From Actinomyces qiguomingii (lineage in GTDB: Bacteria > Actinomycetota > Actinomycetes > Actinomycetales > Actinomycetaceae): 64,000 nt of DNA. The stretch covers positions 1,550,001 through 1,614,000 of the forward strand of contig NZ_CP025228.1 in assembly GCF_004102025.1 (NCBI RefSeq). The letters are read 5' to 3'. The position numbers and the translations under genes were made by a program. Below are positions 45,098 through 53,136 of this stretch, piece by piece. Under the pieces are notes generated by a model, which saw only the letters and a list, made by a program, of their open reading frames with translations, did no database searches and was not told the DNA's origin. Position 1 is the stretch's first letter. Each line of letters opens with the position of its first letter.

Positions 45098-45973
45098 GTG
45101 AATCCCATGAGCATTCGCCAGACCGCTGTTCTGGAGGCGATCGTCTCCGCCGGACGCATCGCCGTGACCGGGTTGGCGCAGCTGACCGATGTCTCCGCCG
45201 TCACCATCCGTAAGGATCTTGACGAGCTGGAGTCCCGGGGTCTGATACGTAGGGAGCGCGGCTACGCCGTACTGGTCTCCGCCGACGACCCGGCCGGTCG
45301 GCTCGCCTACCACTACGCGGACAAGGTCCGCATCGCCCGGGCCGCGGCCGGCAGTGTCCGTGACGGGGAGACGGTCATGGTGGAGGCGGGCTCATGCTGC
45401 ACGCTACTTGCCGAGCAGATCGCCGCGCAGCACTCCGGCACGACGATTATCACCAACTCGGCATTCATCGCAGAGCGGCTGCGTGCCTTCCCATCCACGC
45501 GCGTGATCCTCCTGGGCGGCGAGCAGCAGGCGGACTCCCGCGTCATGGTCGGCCCCATGGTCGAGCTGTGCGCCGGGCAGTTCCTGGTAGACCAGCTGTT
45601 CATCGGCACCGACGGCTTCGTCTCCGCTCATGGTTTCACTGGCCGCGACTATATGCGTGCAACTGCGGTGCGAGCGCTGGCCGAGCGCGCGGAACGCGTC
45701 GTCGTCATAACCGAGTCCGAGAAGCTCGGCGCTCACGGACCGGTCCCGCTGCTGGAGGCCTCGGCCGTATCCACCGTGTGGACGGACTCGGCGGGAGACC
45801 TCACCCATCTCACCGCCCTCACCGATGCCGGTGTCCGCGTCGCCGCGGTGTCGGCGGACGGCTCCGTCACCACCCACCCGACCGACGCCGTCGGCGACGC
45901 CGCTGCCACCGGGGCAGCCAGACAGCCCGCCCCGGCAAGCCATACGGGCACCGGCGTGCGAGAAGAGGAGTGA
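45098..45973 (+). CDS. DeoR-family transcriptional regulator
   Basis: Sugar-phosphate-responsive repressor, 291 aa. The N-terminal DeoR helix-turn-helix is RQTAVLEAIVSAGRIAVTGL, then VTIRKDLDELESRGLIRRERG; the C-terminal sensor domain shows MVEAGSCCTLLAEQI and FIGTDGFVSAHGFTGRD, as in DeoRC. The C-terminus extends about 40 residues beyond the usual end. The GTG start at 45098 has TAGGAGG 6 bp upstream; an internal ATG at 45107 is an alternative. It is the first gene of a DeoR - glycyl radical enzyme - aldolase operon, only 4 bp before the second gene. A phosphorylated intermediate of that pathway is the likely inducer. Confidence 0.92.
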   Translation: MNPMSIRQTAVLEAIVSAGRIAVTGLAQLTDVSAVTIRKDLDELESRGLIRRERGYAVLVSADDPAGRLAYHYADKVRIARAAAGSVRDGETVMVEAGSCCTLLAEQIAAQHSGTTIITNSAFIAERLRAFPSTRVILLGGEQQADSRVMVGPMVELCAGQFLVDQLFIGTDGFVSAHGFTGRDYMRATAVRALAERAERVVVITESEKLGAHGPVPLLEASAVSTVWTDSAGDLTHLTALTDAGVRVAAVSADGSVTTHPTDAVGDAAATGAARQPAPASHTGTGVREEE

Positions 45974-45977
45974 ACAG

Positions 45978-48422
45978 ATGACAATAACCAGTGTCCCTCA
46001 CATCCCCATAGGTCTGGGCGGCCCCCACTTCGGCGGACTCACCGAGCGCATGAGCGCCTGGCGTGAGGAGCTCATGGATGCAGAACCCAGTGTCTGCGTC
46101 GAACGCGCCGTCATCACCACCCGGACCTACCGGGACAATTCTGATCAGCCGCTGAACATGGTTCGGGCCCTGATGCTAAAGAATGTCCTGGAGCAGATGA
46201 CCATCTATATCGAGCCTGCCTCCCGCCTGGCCGGAAACCAGGCCAGCACCAACCGGGCGGCGCCCATCATGCCTGAATACGCCATGGACTGGGTCATTGC
46301 CGAAGTTGACGAACTCGATCAGCGCCCCGGCGACCGCTTCACGATCTCTGAACATGCCAAGCAGACCTTGAGGGAGATCGCTCCGTTCTGGCGCGGCCGT
46401 ACCCTCAAGGAGCACGCCCTGGCCCTCATGCCCGCCGACTCCAAGCGTTTCTACGACCTGGGCATCATTCACCCCGAGGGCAATATCACCTCCGGGGACG
46501 CCCACATTGCCGTGAACTACCGGCGTCTGCTGGCCGAGGGACTGTCCGCCTATCGGCGGCGCGCCCAGGAGGCTCTCCAAGCCCTGGACCTGGCGGATCC
46601 TGCCCAGCTCGAGATGGCCGCCTTCTACCGCAGCCTGATAGTCGTCTTCGACGCCGTCGTCGCCTTCGCTCATAGGTACTCGGCCCTCGCCGAACAGCTC
46701 GCCGCCGCCGAGACAGACCCGAGGCGCCAGGGTGAGCTGCGGGAGATGGCCCGTGTGCTGCAGGTGGTTCCCGAGCATCCGGCCACAACCTTCCATGAGG
46801 CCGTGCAGTCGATCTGGCTGGTACATGTGGCCCTGCAGATCGAGTCCAACGGACATTCCCTGTCATACGGGCGCCTGGACCAGTACCTGTGGCCCTTCCT
46901 GCGCGAGGACCTGGAAGCCCGCCGCGAGAGTGAGGCCTCCGCCACCGAGCTGCTGACCAACCTGTGGTTGAAAACCTTCACCGTCAACAAGATCCGCTCC
47001 TGGAGTCACACCCGGTTCTCCGCCGGCAGCCCCCTGTACCAGAACGTCACCATCGGGGGACAGCACGCGGACGGATCCGACGCCGTGAACCACCTGTCCT
47101 ATCTGATAATGGCCTCTGTGGCGCAGACCCACCTGCCTCAGCCCAATCTGACCGTGCGCTACCACCGCGGGATGAGTGACCACTTCATGAACGAGGCCGT
47201 CGAACTCATGCGCCTGGGCACCGGCATGCCGGCCTTCAATAGCGACGAGATCATCATCCCCTCGCTGATTGACCACGGAGTCTCCACAGCCGATGCCCAC
47301 GACTATTCGGCGATCGGTTGCGTGGAGGTAGCCGTTCCGGGCCGGTGGGGCTACCGCTGCACCGGCATGAGCTTCCTCAACTTCCCCAAGGCGCTCCTGG
47401 TCGCCCTGAACGACGGCGTTGACCCCGCCTCCGGTACCCGCCTGGCCCCGGCCTGCGGGCATCTGCGGGAGATGACTTCCTTCGACCAGGTGATGGACGC
47501 CTGGGACTGCACCATCAGGGAGTTTCAGCGCCACTGCATCATTCTGGACGCCTCCTGCGACCTGGCCTTGGAGCACAAGGTCCCCGACCTGCTGTGCTCC
47601 GGACTGGTGGACGATTGCATCGACCGCGGCAAGACCCTCAAGGAGGGCGGTGCCGTCTACGACTTCGTCTCAGGTCTCCAGGTCGGCATCGCCAATCTCG
47701 GCGACTGCCTGGCCGCCATCAAGAAGGTCGTCTTCGAGGACGGCGCCATCACCGGCGCCCAGCTGTGGGACGCCCTCCAGTCCGACTTCGCCGGCAAGGA
47801 GGGCGAGCGCATCCGCAAGCTCCTGGTCGCCGCGCCCAAGTACGGCAACGACGACGACTATGTCGATGAACTGCTGGTACGGGCCTACGCCACCGACATC
47901 AATGAGATCTTCAAGTACAAGAACTCCCGCTACGGACGTGGTCCTATCGGCGGCACCTACTACGCCGGAACCTCCTCCATATCGGCGAATGTGCCACAGG
48001 GCGCCTCCACAGCGGCTACACCCGACGGCCGCCACGCCGGTGAGCCGCTCGCCGAGGGCTGTTCGCCCAGCCACGGTGCCGATGTCAACGGCCCGACAGC
48101 CGTATTGAAGTCGGTATCCAAGCTGGACACCGGCCGCATCACCGGCGGGGTACTGCTCAATCAAAAGGTCAATCCGCAGATTCTCACGCGCCCCGAGGAT
48201 CGGGCCAAGCTCATCGCCATGCTGCGCGCTTTTTTCAACCGGCTCCACGGCTTCCACGTCCAGTACAACGTGGTCGACCGAGCCGTGCTCCTGGACGCTC
48301 AGGCGCACCCCGAACGACACCGCGACCTCATCGTCCGCGTCGCCGGCTACAGCGCCTTCTTCGTGGTGTTGTCCAAGCAGACCCAGGACGACATCATCGC
48401 CCGCACCGAGCAGAGCCTGTGA
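45978..48422 (+). CDS. Glycyl radical enzyme, eliminase/dehydratase type (PflD/YbiW-like)
   Basis: Oxygen-sensitive radical enzyme of 814 aa. The thiyl-radical cysteine is Cys448 in IGCVEV, with catalytic Glu450 two residues on. Pyruvate formate-lyase has two adjacent cysteines instead, so this is not PFL. The glycyl radical site is Gly790 in VRVAGYSAFF near the C-terminus, activated by the divergent radical-SAM gene. GCVE is shared by glycerol, propanediol and choline-lyase-type enzymes and by E. coli PflD/YbiW, whose genes also neighbour an FSA-type aldolase. The substrate is not determined by motifs. GAGGAG precedes the ATG at 45978; the longer upstream frame overlaps the regulator gene and is spurious. 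Confidence 0.92.
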   Translation: MTITSVPHIPIGLGGPHFGGLTERMSAWREELMDAEPSVCVERAVITTRTYRDNSDQPLNMVRALMLKNVLEQMTIYIEPASRLAGNQASTNRAAPIMPEYAMDWVIAEVDELDQRPGDRFTISEHAKQTLREIAPFWRGRTLKEHALALMPADSKRFYDLGIIHPEGNITSGDAHIAVNYRRLLAEGLSAYRRRAQEALQALDLADPAQLEMAAFYRSLIVVFDAVVAFAHRYSALAEQLAAAETDPRRQGELREMARVLQVVPEHPATTFHEAVQSIWLVHVALQIESNGHSLSYGRLDQYLWPFLREDLEARRESEASATELLTNLWLKTFTVNKIRSWSHTRFSAGSPLYQNVTIGGQHADGSDAVNHLSYLIMASVAQTHLPQPNLTVRYHRGMSDHFMNEAVELMRLGTGMPAFNSDEIIIPSLIDHGVSTADAHDYSAIGCVEVAVPGRWGYRCTGMSFLNFPKALLVALNDGVDPASGTRLAPACGHLREMTSFDQVMDAWDCTIREFQRHCIILDASCDLALEHKVPDLLCSGLVDDCIDRGKTLKEGGAVYDFVSGLQVGIANLGDCLAAIKKVVFEDGAITGAQLWDALQSDFAGKEGERIRKLLVAAPKYGNDDDYVDELLVRAYATDINEIFKYKNSRYGRGPIGGTYYAGTSSISANVPQGASTAATPDGRHAGEPLAEGCSPSHGADVNGPTAVLKSVSKLDTGRITGGVLLNQKVNPQILTRPEDRAKLIAMLRAFFNRLHGFHVQYNVVDRAVLLDAQAHPERHRDLIVRVAGYSAFFVVLSKQTQDDIIARTEQSL

Positions 48423-48458
48423 CGGCCGGCATACATCCACGAGACAGGACAGACCATC

Positions 48459-49127
48459 ATGCAGTTCCTCATTGACGACGCCCGGCCGGATCGGGTCGAG
48501 CGGGCGCTGAACACCTTCCCCCTTATCGGGGTCACCACCAATCCCACGATCCTCAGGGCCGCAGGCCTGACGGATTTTGGGCGCGGCCTGCGCACCATTC
48601 GGGAGCTGGTCGGTGACGGTGACCTTCACGTTCAGGTCGTGGCCCGGGATACCGCGGGCATGCTGCGGGAGGCCGACGTAATTCGCGAACTGGTGGGCCG
48701 GTCCACTCTTATCAAGATTCCGACGACGGCGGCCGGGCTGCCCGCCATGCGCCGGCTCAAGGCGCAGGGCGTGAGGGTGACCGCAACGGCCATCTACTCC
48801 ACGGCGCAGGGGCTCCTGGCGACGGCGGCCGGTGTGGACTACCTGGCTCCGTATGTGAACCGGATGTCCAATGCGGATGTGGACCCCTATGCGGTGATCG
48901 GCGCCCTGCGCCGGGAGATCGACCGTGAGGGCGTGCCCACCCGCATCCTGGCGGCCAGCTTCAAGAACAGCAAACAGGTCACCGATGCGGCTGCTGCTGG
49001 CGCGCATACGGCGACTATCGGTGCCGACGTGTTGGACGCCATGCTGGCCCTGCCCCAGGTGGAATCGGCGGTGGACGCGTTTGCGGCCGATTTCCAGGCC
49101 GCCTTCTCCGCTCCCGGCATCGCCTGA
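48459..49127 (+). CDS. Fructose-6-phosphate aldolase / transaldolase-family enzyme
   Basis: Small class I aldolase of 222 aa, the length of E. coli FsaA/FsaB rather than the ~320 aa of true transaldolase. The Schiff-base lysine is Lys86 in LIKIPTT, close to Lys85 of FsaA. GVTTNPTIL at residues 24-32 and ATAIYSTAQGL are also family motifs. FSA enzymes cleave or form fructose-6-phosphate from dihydroxyacetone or hydroxyacetone plus glyceraldehyde-3-phosphate. It lies 36 bp after the glycyl radical enzyme, so it probably cleaves that enzyme's keto-sugar product. Confidence 0.93.
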   Translation: MQFLIDDARPDRVERALNTFPLIGVTTNPTILRAAGLTDFGRGLRTIRELVGDGDLHVQVVARDTAGMLREADVIRELVGRSTLIKIPTTAAGLPAMRRLKAQGVRVTATAIYSTAQGLLATAAGVDYLAPYVNRMSNADVDPYAVIGALRREIDREGVPTRILAASFKNSKQVTDAAAAGAHTATIGADVLDAMLALPQVESAVDAFAADFQAAFSAPGIA

Positions 49128-49204
49128 GGCCTCGCGAGGGTCATGTCCTCGCAGACCGTCCGGGGCCGTCCCACCGCCAAGGGGCGGTGCGACGGTCCCG
49201 GGCT

Positions 49205-49398
49205 GACGGTTCGTACCTTTGGTTGGCGGTTCGGCACTTGGTACCGGCGATTCGTACATTTATGCGACGGTTCGGCACCTAGGGGTACGTACCGTCGTAA
49301 GAAAGTACGAATCGTTGACCAGAAGGTACGAACCGTCGCCGGAAGTGCCGAATCGTCGAGCCGTGGGAACGAACCATTAAGCGAGCTACCGAACCTTC
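49205..49398. repeat. Opposed arrays of ~15-bp motifs at 20/21-bp period
   Basis: Four right-facing units with core GA(C/T)GGTTCG(T/G)(A/C)C(C/A) start at 49205, 49225, 49246 and 49266. Six left-facing units (cores such as GGTACGAACCGTC) follow, ending at about 49296, 49316, 49337, 49357, 49378 and 49397. Steps alternate 20, 21, 20, 21 bp, about two helical turns. The motifs vary at several positions but the period is kept. The array lies between convergent genes and does not encode a protein I can support. Confidence 0.8.
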
Positions 49399-49560
49399 CC
49401 GCTCGGTGACGGTGATCCACTTACCGCGATCAACCGGACCCGCCGGCGTCCGCTGCGATGTGCGGGAGACACCGCGAGCCGCTGAGATCCACTGCGACTC
49501 GCAGCAATCCGCTGCGGTCCGCCGGAGTTCACGGTGATCTACCGCGCACGGCACACGCCA
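49399..49560. repeat. Second, less regular repeat patch
   Basis: CCGCTG recurs at 49450, 49479 and 49509 (29-30-bp steps), with GATCCAC/GATCTAC repeats and the small hairpin CTGCGACTCGCAG at 49491. It directly follows the 20/21-bp array and has no gene. Function unknown. Confidence 0.5.
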
Positions 49561-49597
49561 ACGGCGCCCGCCCCCAGACGAAGGGGACGGGCGCCGT
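49561..49597 (-). terminator. Hairpin terminator of glgP
   Basis: Perfect 10-bp stem ACGGCGCCCG / CGGGCGCCGT with further CCCC/GGGG pairing inside the loop, 26 bp beyond the glgP stop on the minus strand. Confidence 0.75.
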
Positions 49598-49622
49598 CGC
49601 TACTGGCCGAAGTTCGTAGCTG

Positions 49623-51986
49623 TCAGGCGATCGGCTGCGGCTCGATGCCCCACACCTTGGCGTAGTCGCTGATGGTGCGGTCGGAGGAGAAACGACCGGA
49701 GCGGGTGATGTTCACCCACGCCTTGCGCTGCCAGGCGCGCTGGTCGGCGTAGTCGGCGGCCATGGCGTCCTTCGCCTCCCGGTAGGCGGCGAAGTCGCCG
49801 AGCACGTAGTAGACGTCGGCCGGTTCGTTCCCGCCATCCAACAGACTGCGACGCAGATCCGCGAACCAGCCGGAGCCGTTGTCATCCAGGGTGCCGTCGG
49901 TGAAGGCATCCAGCACCCGCTTGAGCCCGGGAACGGTCTCGTAGGTGGCGTGCGGATCGTAGGCGGCGCGCAGCGACGGCAGCTCATCCTCGGTGGCTCC
50001 GAAGATGTAGGCGTTGTCGTCCCCAACGGCGTCCAGGATCTCCACGTTTGCGCCGTCGAGCGTGCCCAGGGTGAGAGCGCCGTTCATCATGAACTTCATA
50101 TTGGAGGTGCCCGAGGCCTCCTTGCCGGCCATGGAGATCTGCTCGGAGACGTCCGCGGCAGGGATGATGTGCTCGGCGGGGGAGACGTTGTAGTTGTGGA
50201 TGAACACGACCTTCAGGGTCTTGGAGACCACCGGGTCATTGTTGACCAGGTCTGCGATGGCGTTGATCAGCTTGATGATGGCCTTGGCGCGGATGTATCC
50301 AGGGGCCGCCTTGGCGCCGAAGATGAACACGCGCGGAGGTACCTGCAGCGAAGGGTCTTCCTTCATACGGAAGTACAGGTCCAGGATGTAGATCGCGTTG
50401 AGCAGCTGGCGCTTGTACTCGTGCAGGCGCTTGATCTGAACATCGAAGATGGCGTCGGGATCGATCTCAACGCCTTCGCGCTTGGCCACCCAGGCCGCGA
50501 AGTCCACCTTGTTGGCGTGCTTGATCTCGGCCAGCCGGTCCAGCAGGGCGTCATCGGCGCCGTCGGTGTGGGTGCTGAGCAGGGACAGGTCCTTGACCCA
50601 GGCATCCGAGCCGGTCACCTCGTCCAGCAGCGCGGACAGCCGCGGATTGCACTGGCGTAGCCAGCGGCGCGGAGTCACGCCGTTGGTCTTGTTGTTGAAG
50701 CGCTCGGGCCAGACGTCATGCCACTCCTTGAGCGTGTCGCGCTTGATGATCTCGGTGTGCAGCGCGGCCACACCGTTGATCGAGTAGGAGGCGTAGCAGG
50801 CGATCCAGGCCATGCGGACCTTGTCCCCGGCCAGGGGGGCCATGTAATCAATGCGCATCTGGTCGACGCCGCGCTTGGCCATGTCCTGGCGGAAGCGACG
50901 GTCGATCTCACGGACGATCTCGGTGATGCGCGGGAACAGGCGCTCGAAGATGGACATCTCCCAGGTTTCCAGAGCCTCGGCCAGCACCGTGTGGTTGGTG
51001 TAGGCGAAGGTCTTGGTGACGATCGCCCAGGCCTGGTCCCACCCCAGGTGGTGGACGTCCATGAGCAGGCGCATAAGCTCAGGAATGGCAAGCACCGGGT
51101 GGGTGTCATTGAGCTGGATGGAGTTGAAGTCGGCAAAGCCGCTCAGGTCCTCGCCGTGGTGGGTGACGTAGTTGTCGACGATCTCCTGCAGGGAGGCCGA
51201 GCAGAAGAAGTACTGCTGGCGTACCCGCAGCACCTTGCCCTCATAGGTGGTGTCGTTGGGGTAGAGCACGCGGGAGATGTCCGCGGTGCGCTCGCGCTCA
51301 ACGATCGCGTCGGTAAAGCGCTGGGAGTTGAAGGCGTCGTAGTCGAATTCCTCCATCGGCTCGGCCCGCCATAGTCGCAGCGTCACCACGTTCTTGGTGC
51401 CATAACCGGTGATCGGCATGTCGTAGGGGACGGCGCGCACGGTCAGGTCGTCATAACGCACAATGCGCTGCGCCTCCTCGCGGCGAACCACGAAGGGATA
51501 GCCGTCCTCCATCCACGGGTCGGGGTGCTCAGTCTGGAAACCGTCCTCGAACAGCTGCTTGAACAGGCCGTAGCGGTAAAGGATGCCGTAGCCGGCCACG
51601 GGTAGGTCCAAGGTGGCGCAGGAGTCCAGGAAGCAGGCGGCCAGGCGTCCCAGGCCCCCGTTGCCAAGAGCGGCGTCGGGCTCCTGCTCAAGGATATCGG
51701 TGAGGTTCTGCCCGAAGGCGTTGACGGCCCGGGTGGCCTCCTCGACCAGACCCAGGTTGGTCAGGTTGTTCAGCAGTGCGCGTCCCTCGAGGAACTCGGC
51801 GGAGAAGTAGTGCTCCATCCTGCTGGCGCGATACTTCTGCTCGGTGGCGTACCAGTCGTCAGCGATGGCGTCGACGACGGCGGCGGACAGGCCCTGCCAC
51901 ACTTCCATCTGCGTGGAGGCGCCGGCGGGACGACCAGAGGCGGACCGGACCTGCGACGGCACGGCCTGGACCAGGTTCTGCGTCAT
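49623..51986 (-). CDS. glgP: Glycogen/maltodextrin phosphorylase
   Basis: Pyridoxal-phosphate enzyme of 787 aa that releases glucose-1-phosphate from alpha-1,4-glucan. The PLP lysine is Lys631 in EASGTSNMKFMMNGALTLGT, followed by LDGANVEI. Other family blocks are NGGLGRLAACFLDSCATL near residue 109 and IQLNDTHPVLAIPELMRLL. The ATG at 51986 has GGGAAG upstream. It mobilises the polymer made by GlgE and GlgB, encoded just downstream in the window. A perfect 8-bp inverted repeat 31-53 bp upstream of the start may be its operator. Confidence 0.95.
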   Translation of the reverse strand: MTQNLVQAVPSQVRSASGRPAGASTQMEVWQGLSAAVVDAIADDWYATEQKYRASRMEHYFSAEFLEGRALLNNLTNLGLVEEATRAVNAFGQNLTDILEQEPDAALGNGGLGRLAACFLDSCATLDLPVAGYGILYRYGLFKQLFEDGFQTEHPDPWMEDGYPFVVRREEAQRIVRYDDLTVRAVPYDMPITGYGTKNVVTLRLWRAEPMEEFDYDAFNSQRFTDAIVERERTADISRVLYPNDTTYEGKVLRVRQQYFFCSASLQEIVDNYVTHHGEDLSGFADFNSIQLNDTHPVLAIPELMRLLMDVHHLGWDQAWAIVTKTFAYTNHTVLAEALETWEMSIFERLFPRITEIVREIDRRFRQDMAKRGVDQMRIDYMAPLAGDKVRMAWIACYASYSINGVAALHTEIIKRDTLKEWHDVWPERFNNKTNGVTPRRWLRQCNPRLSALLDEVTGSDAWVKDLSLLSTHTDGADDALLDRLAEIKHANKVDFAAWVAKREGVEIDPDAIFDVQIKRLHEYKRQLLNAIYILDLYFRMKEDPSLQVPPRVFIFGAKAAPGYIRAKAIIKLINAIADLVNNDPVVSKTLKVVFIHNYNVSPAEHIIPAADVSEQISMAGKEASGTSNMKFMMNGALTLGTLDGANVEILDAVGDDNAYIFGATEDELPSLRAAYDPHATYETVPGLKRVLDAFTDGTLDDNGSGWFADLRRSLLDGGNEPADVYYVLGDFAAYREAKDAMAADYADQRAWQRKAWVNITRSGRFSSDRTISDYAKVWGIEPQPIA

Positions 51987-52016
51987 TCTTCTTCCCTTGT
52001 CAGACTACGGATGCCA

Positions 52017-52039
52017 CCGTTGCAATGGGGCTGCAACGG
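52017..52039. promoter_or_regulatory. Inverted repeat upstream of glgP
   Basis: CCGTTGCA, 7-nt spacer ATGGGGC, TGCAACGG: a perfect 8-bp inverted repeat 31-53 bp upstream of the glgP start codon. Its position near the expected transcription start suggests a repressor site. No regulator gene is adjacent. Confidence 0.5.
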
Positions 52040-52267
52040 CAGAAAAGGGTACATATCGTGTGTCTCGCTACTGGGCGGGGACCGCACACATGCACGCACC
52101 CGGACCATACCGGTCTCGGCGACGTCACCGGGCCGGTTTGTTGGTCACACCGGTGTGGTCGTGACCGCGACCGGCGGCGCGGATGCCGTTGATCGGCGTC
52201 ATAAGGGCCGAGAGGTCGCCTGCGTCGGCGGGTGTGAGACGCGCCGGGCCGCCCGGCTCACGCTAGT
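52040..52267. other. glgP / hypothetical gene divergent spacer
   Basis: About 230 bp between divergent genes with no ORF or RNA I can support. It must contain the glgP promoter and that of the plus-strand hypothetical gene; TAGTGT just before 52268 could be a -10 for leaderless expression. Confidence 0.4.
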
Positions 52268-53044
52268 GTGATCATCGTGAGCGGAGAAACTGCACATGGC
52301 CCAAATGCGGATGCGACGGCGATGCGTGCCGGTTGGGTGTGCGCGGAGCTGGGGCCGCGAAAGATCGAGGGCACCTATGGCATCGTCCCCCTGGAGACAC
52401 TGCCGACGCTGAATGTCCGGTTCGACGGCGACTTCGACTGGCTGACCGGGCCGGAGGGGGCTACGCCGGACCTGCCCGACCGGGTGACCGAATGCGACGT
52501 CCTACAGGCGCAATTGCATGCCCTGGGACTCGAGCTGCCCGAGGACTTGAGACTCTACCTGTGCTGCTCAGCGGTGTGCGCCCGGATGGACGACGAATCG
52601 ACGACCGGGTGCTGGACGGATCCTTCGCCTGTGCTGCGGCCCGTAGGACACCCTCATGCCGCCTGTGTCCGCTTCCTGAGCGACCAGCAGGACTGCACCG
52701 CCTGGTACTGCTGGATCACTCCCGAGGACGGTTGGGTCGTGGCCCTGTGGACCCGGGACGACGCGGCCGAGGAGGCGATGTGGCGCGCCCTGGACACTGC
52801 ACTGGAGCAGGACGAGACCGCCGAGCCCTTGGACGCCGCGATAGAACTGGTCGACGACGTTTCCGTGTGGGTGGCGCCCAGCGTCGAAGCCTTCGTCTAC
52901 CGGACCCTGCTGGAGTGCCGGGCCTGGCACCTGCTCCACCCACGGCGGGGGCGCGGCCCGGATGAACAAATCCTCGGAGGGGGACCAGGCGTCGCGGAGG
53001 TACGGGACTACCTCGACCAAATGGCGCACTGGCCACCGGAGTAG
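52268..53044 (+). CDS. Hypothetical protein, possibly SMI1/KNR4-like
   Basis: 258-aa acidic soluble protein. A central segment ELPEDLRLYLCCSAVC, followed about 40 residues later by CVRFLSDQQDCTAWYCWI, resembles the pattern of SMI1/KNR4-type domains found in actinobacterial proteins of unknown function and in some immunity proteins. The match is from memory and weak. It has many Trp and Asp residues and no membrane helix. The GTG at 52268 may be leaderless; a GTG at 52277 is an alternative. It is convergent with glgB across a strong terminator, and its role among glycogen genes is unclear. Confidence 0.6.
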   Translation: MIIVSGETAHGPNADATAMRAGWVCAELGPRKIEGTYGIVPLETLPTLNVRFDGDFDWLTGPEGATPDLPDRVTECDVLQAQLHALGLELPEDLRLYLCCSAVCARMDDESTTGCWTDPSPVLRPVGHPHAACVRFLSDQQDCTAWYCWITPEDGWVVALWTRDDAAEEAMWRALDTALEQDETAEPLDAAIELVDDVSVWVAPSVEAFVYRTLLECRAWHLLHPRRGRGPDEQILGGGPGVAEVRDYLDQMAHWPPE

Positions 53045-53066
53045 ACGAGGTCGTCACGCACCGCGA

Positions 53067-53100
53067 GGGGCCCGGCGGCGCTGAAGCGCCGCCGGGCCCC
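53067..53100. terminator. Very strong bidirectional terminator
   Basis: Perfect 15-bp GC stem (GGGGCCCGGCGGCGC and its complement) with a TGAA tetraloop, between the convergent hypothetical gene and glgB stops. Confidence 0.85.
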
Positions 53101-53136
53101 TGCGTCAAGCGGGTGGTTACCCGCCCGCTTCGTGGG

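Noticed and set aside
45978..48422. Annotation as pyruvate formate-lyase
   Set aside because: PFL needs two adjacent active-site cysteines; this protein has a single Cys in GCVE with the eliminase-type Glu.
47670..49259. 529-aa minus-strand open frame
   Set aside because: It lies opposite the glycyl radical enzyme and aldolase genes and has low-complexity Gly/Val/His composition with no motif.
49205..49398. Regular array considered as a CRISPR
   Set aside because: The units are degenerate, switch orientation midway, have only ~5-bp gaps between cores, and no cas genes are nearby.
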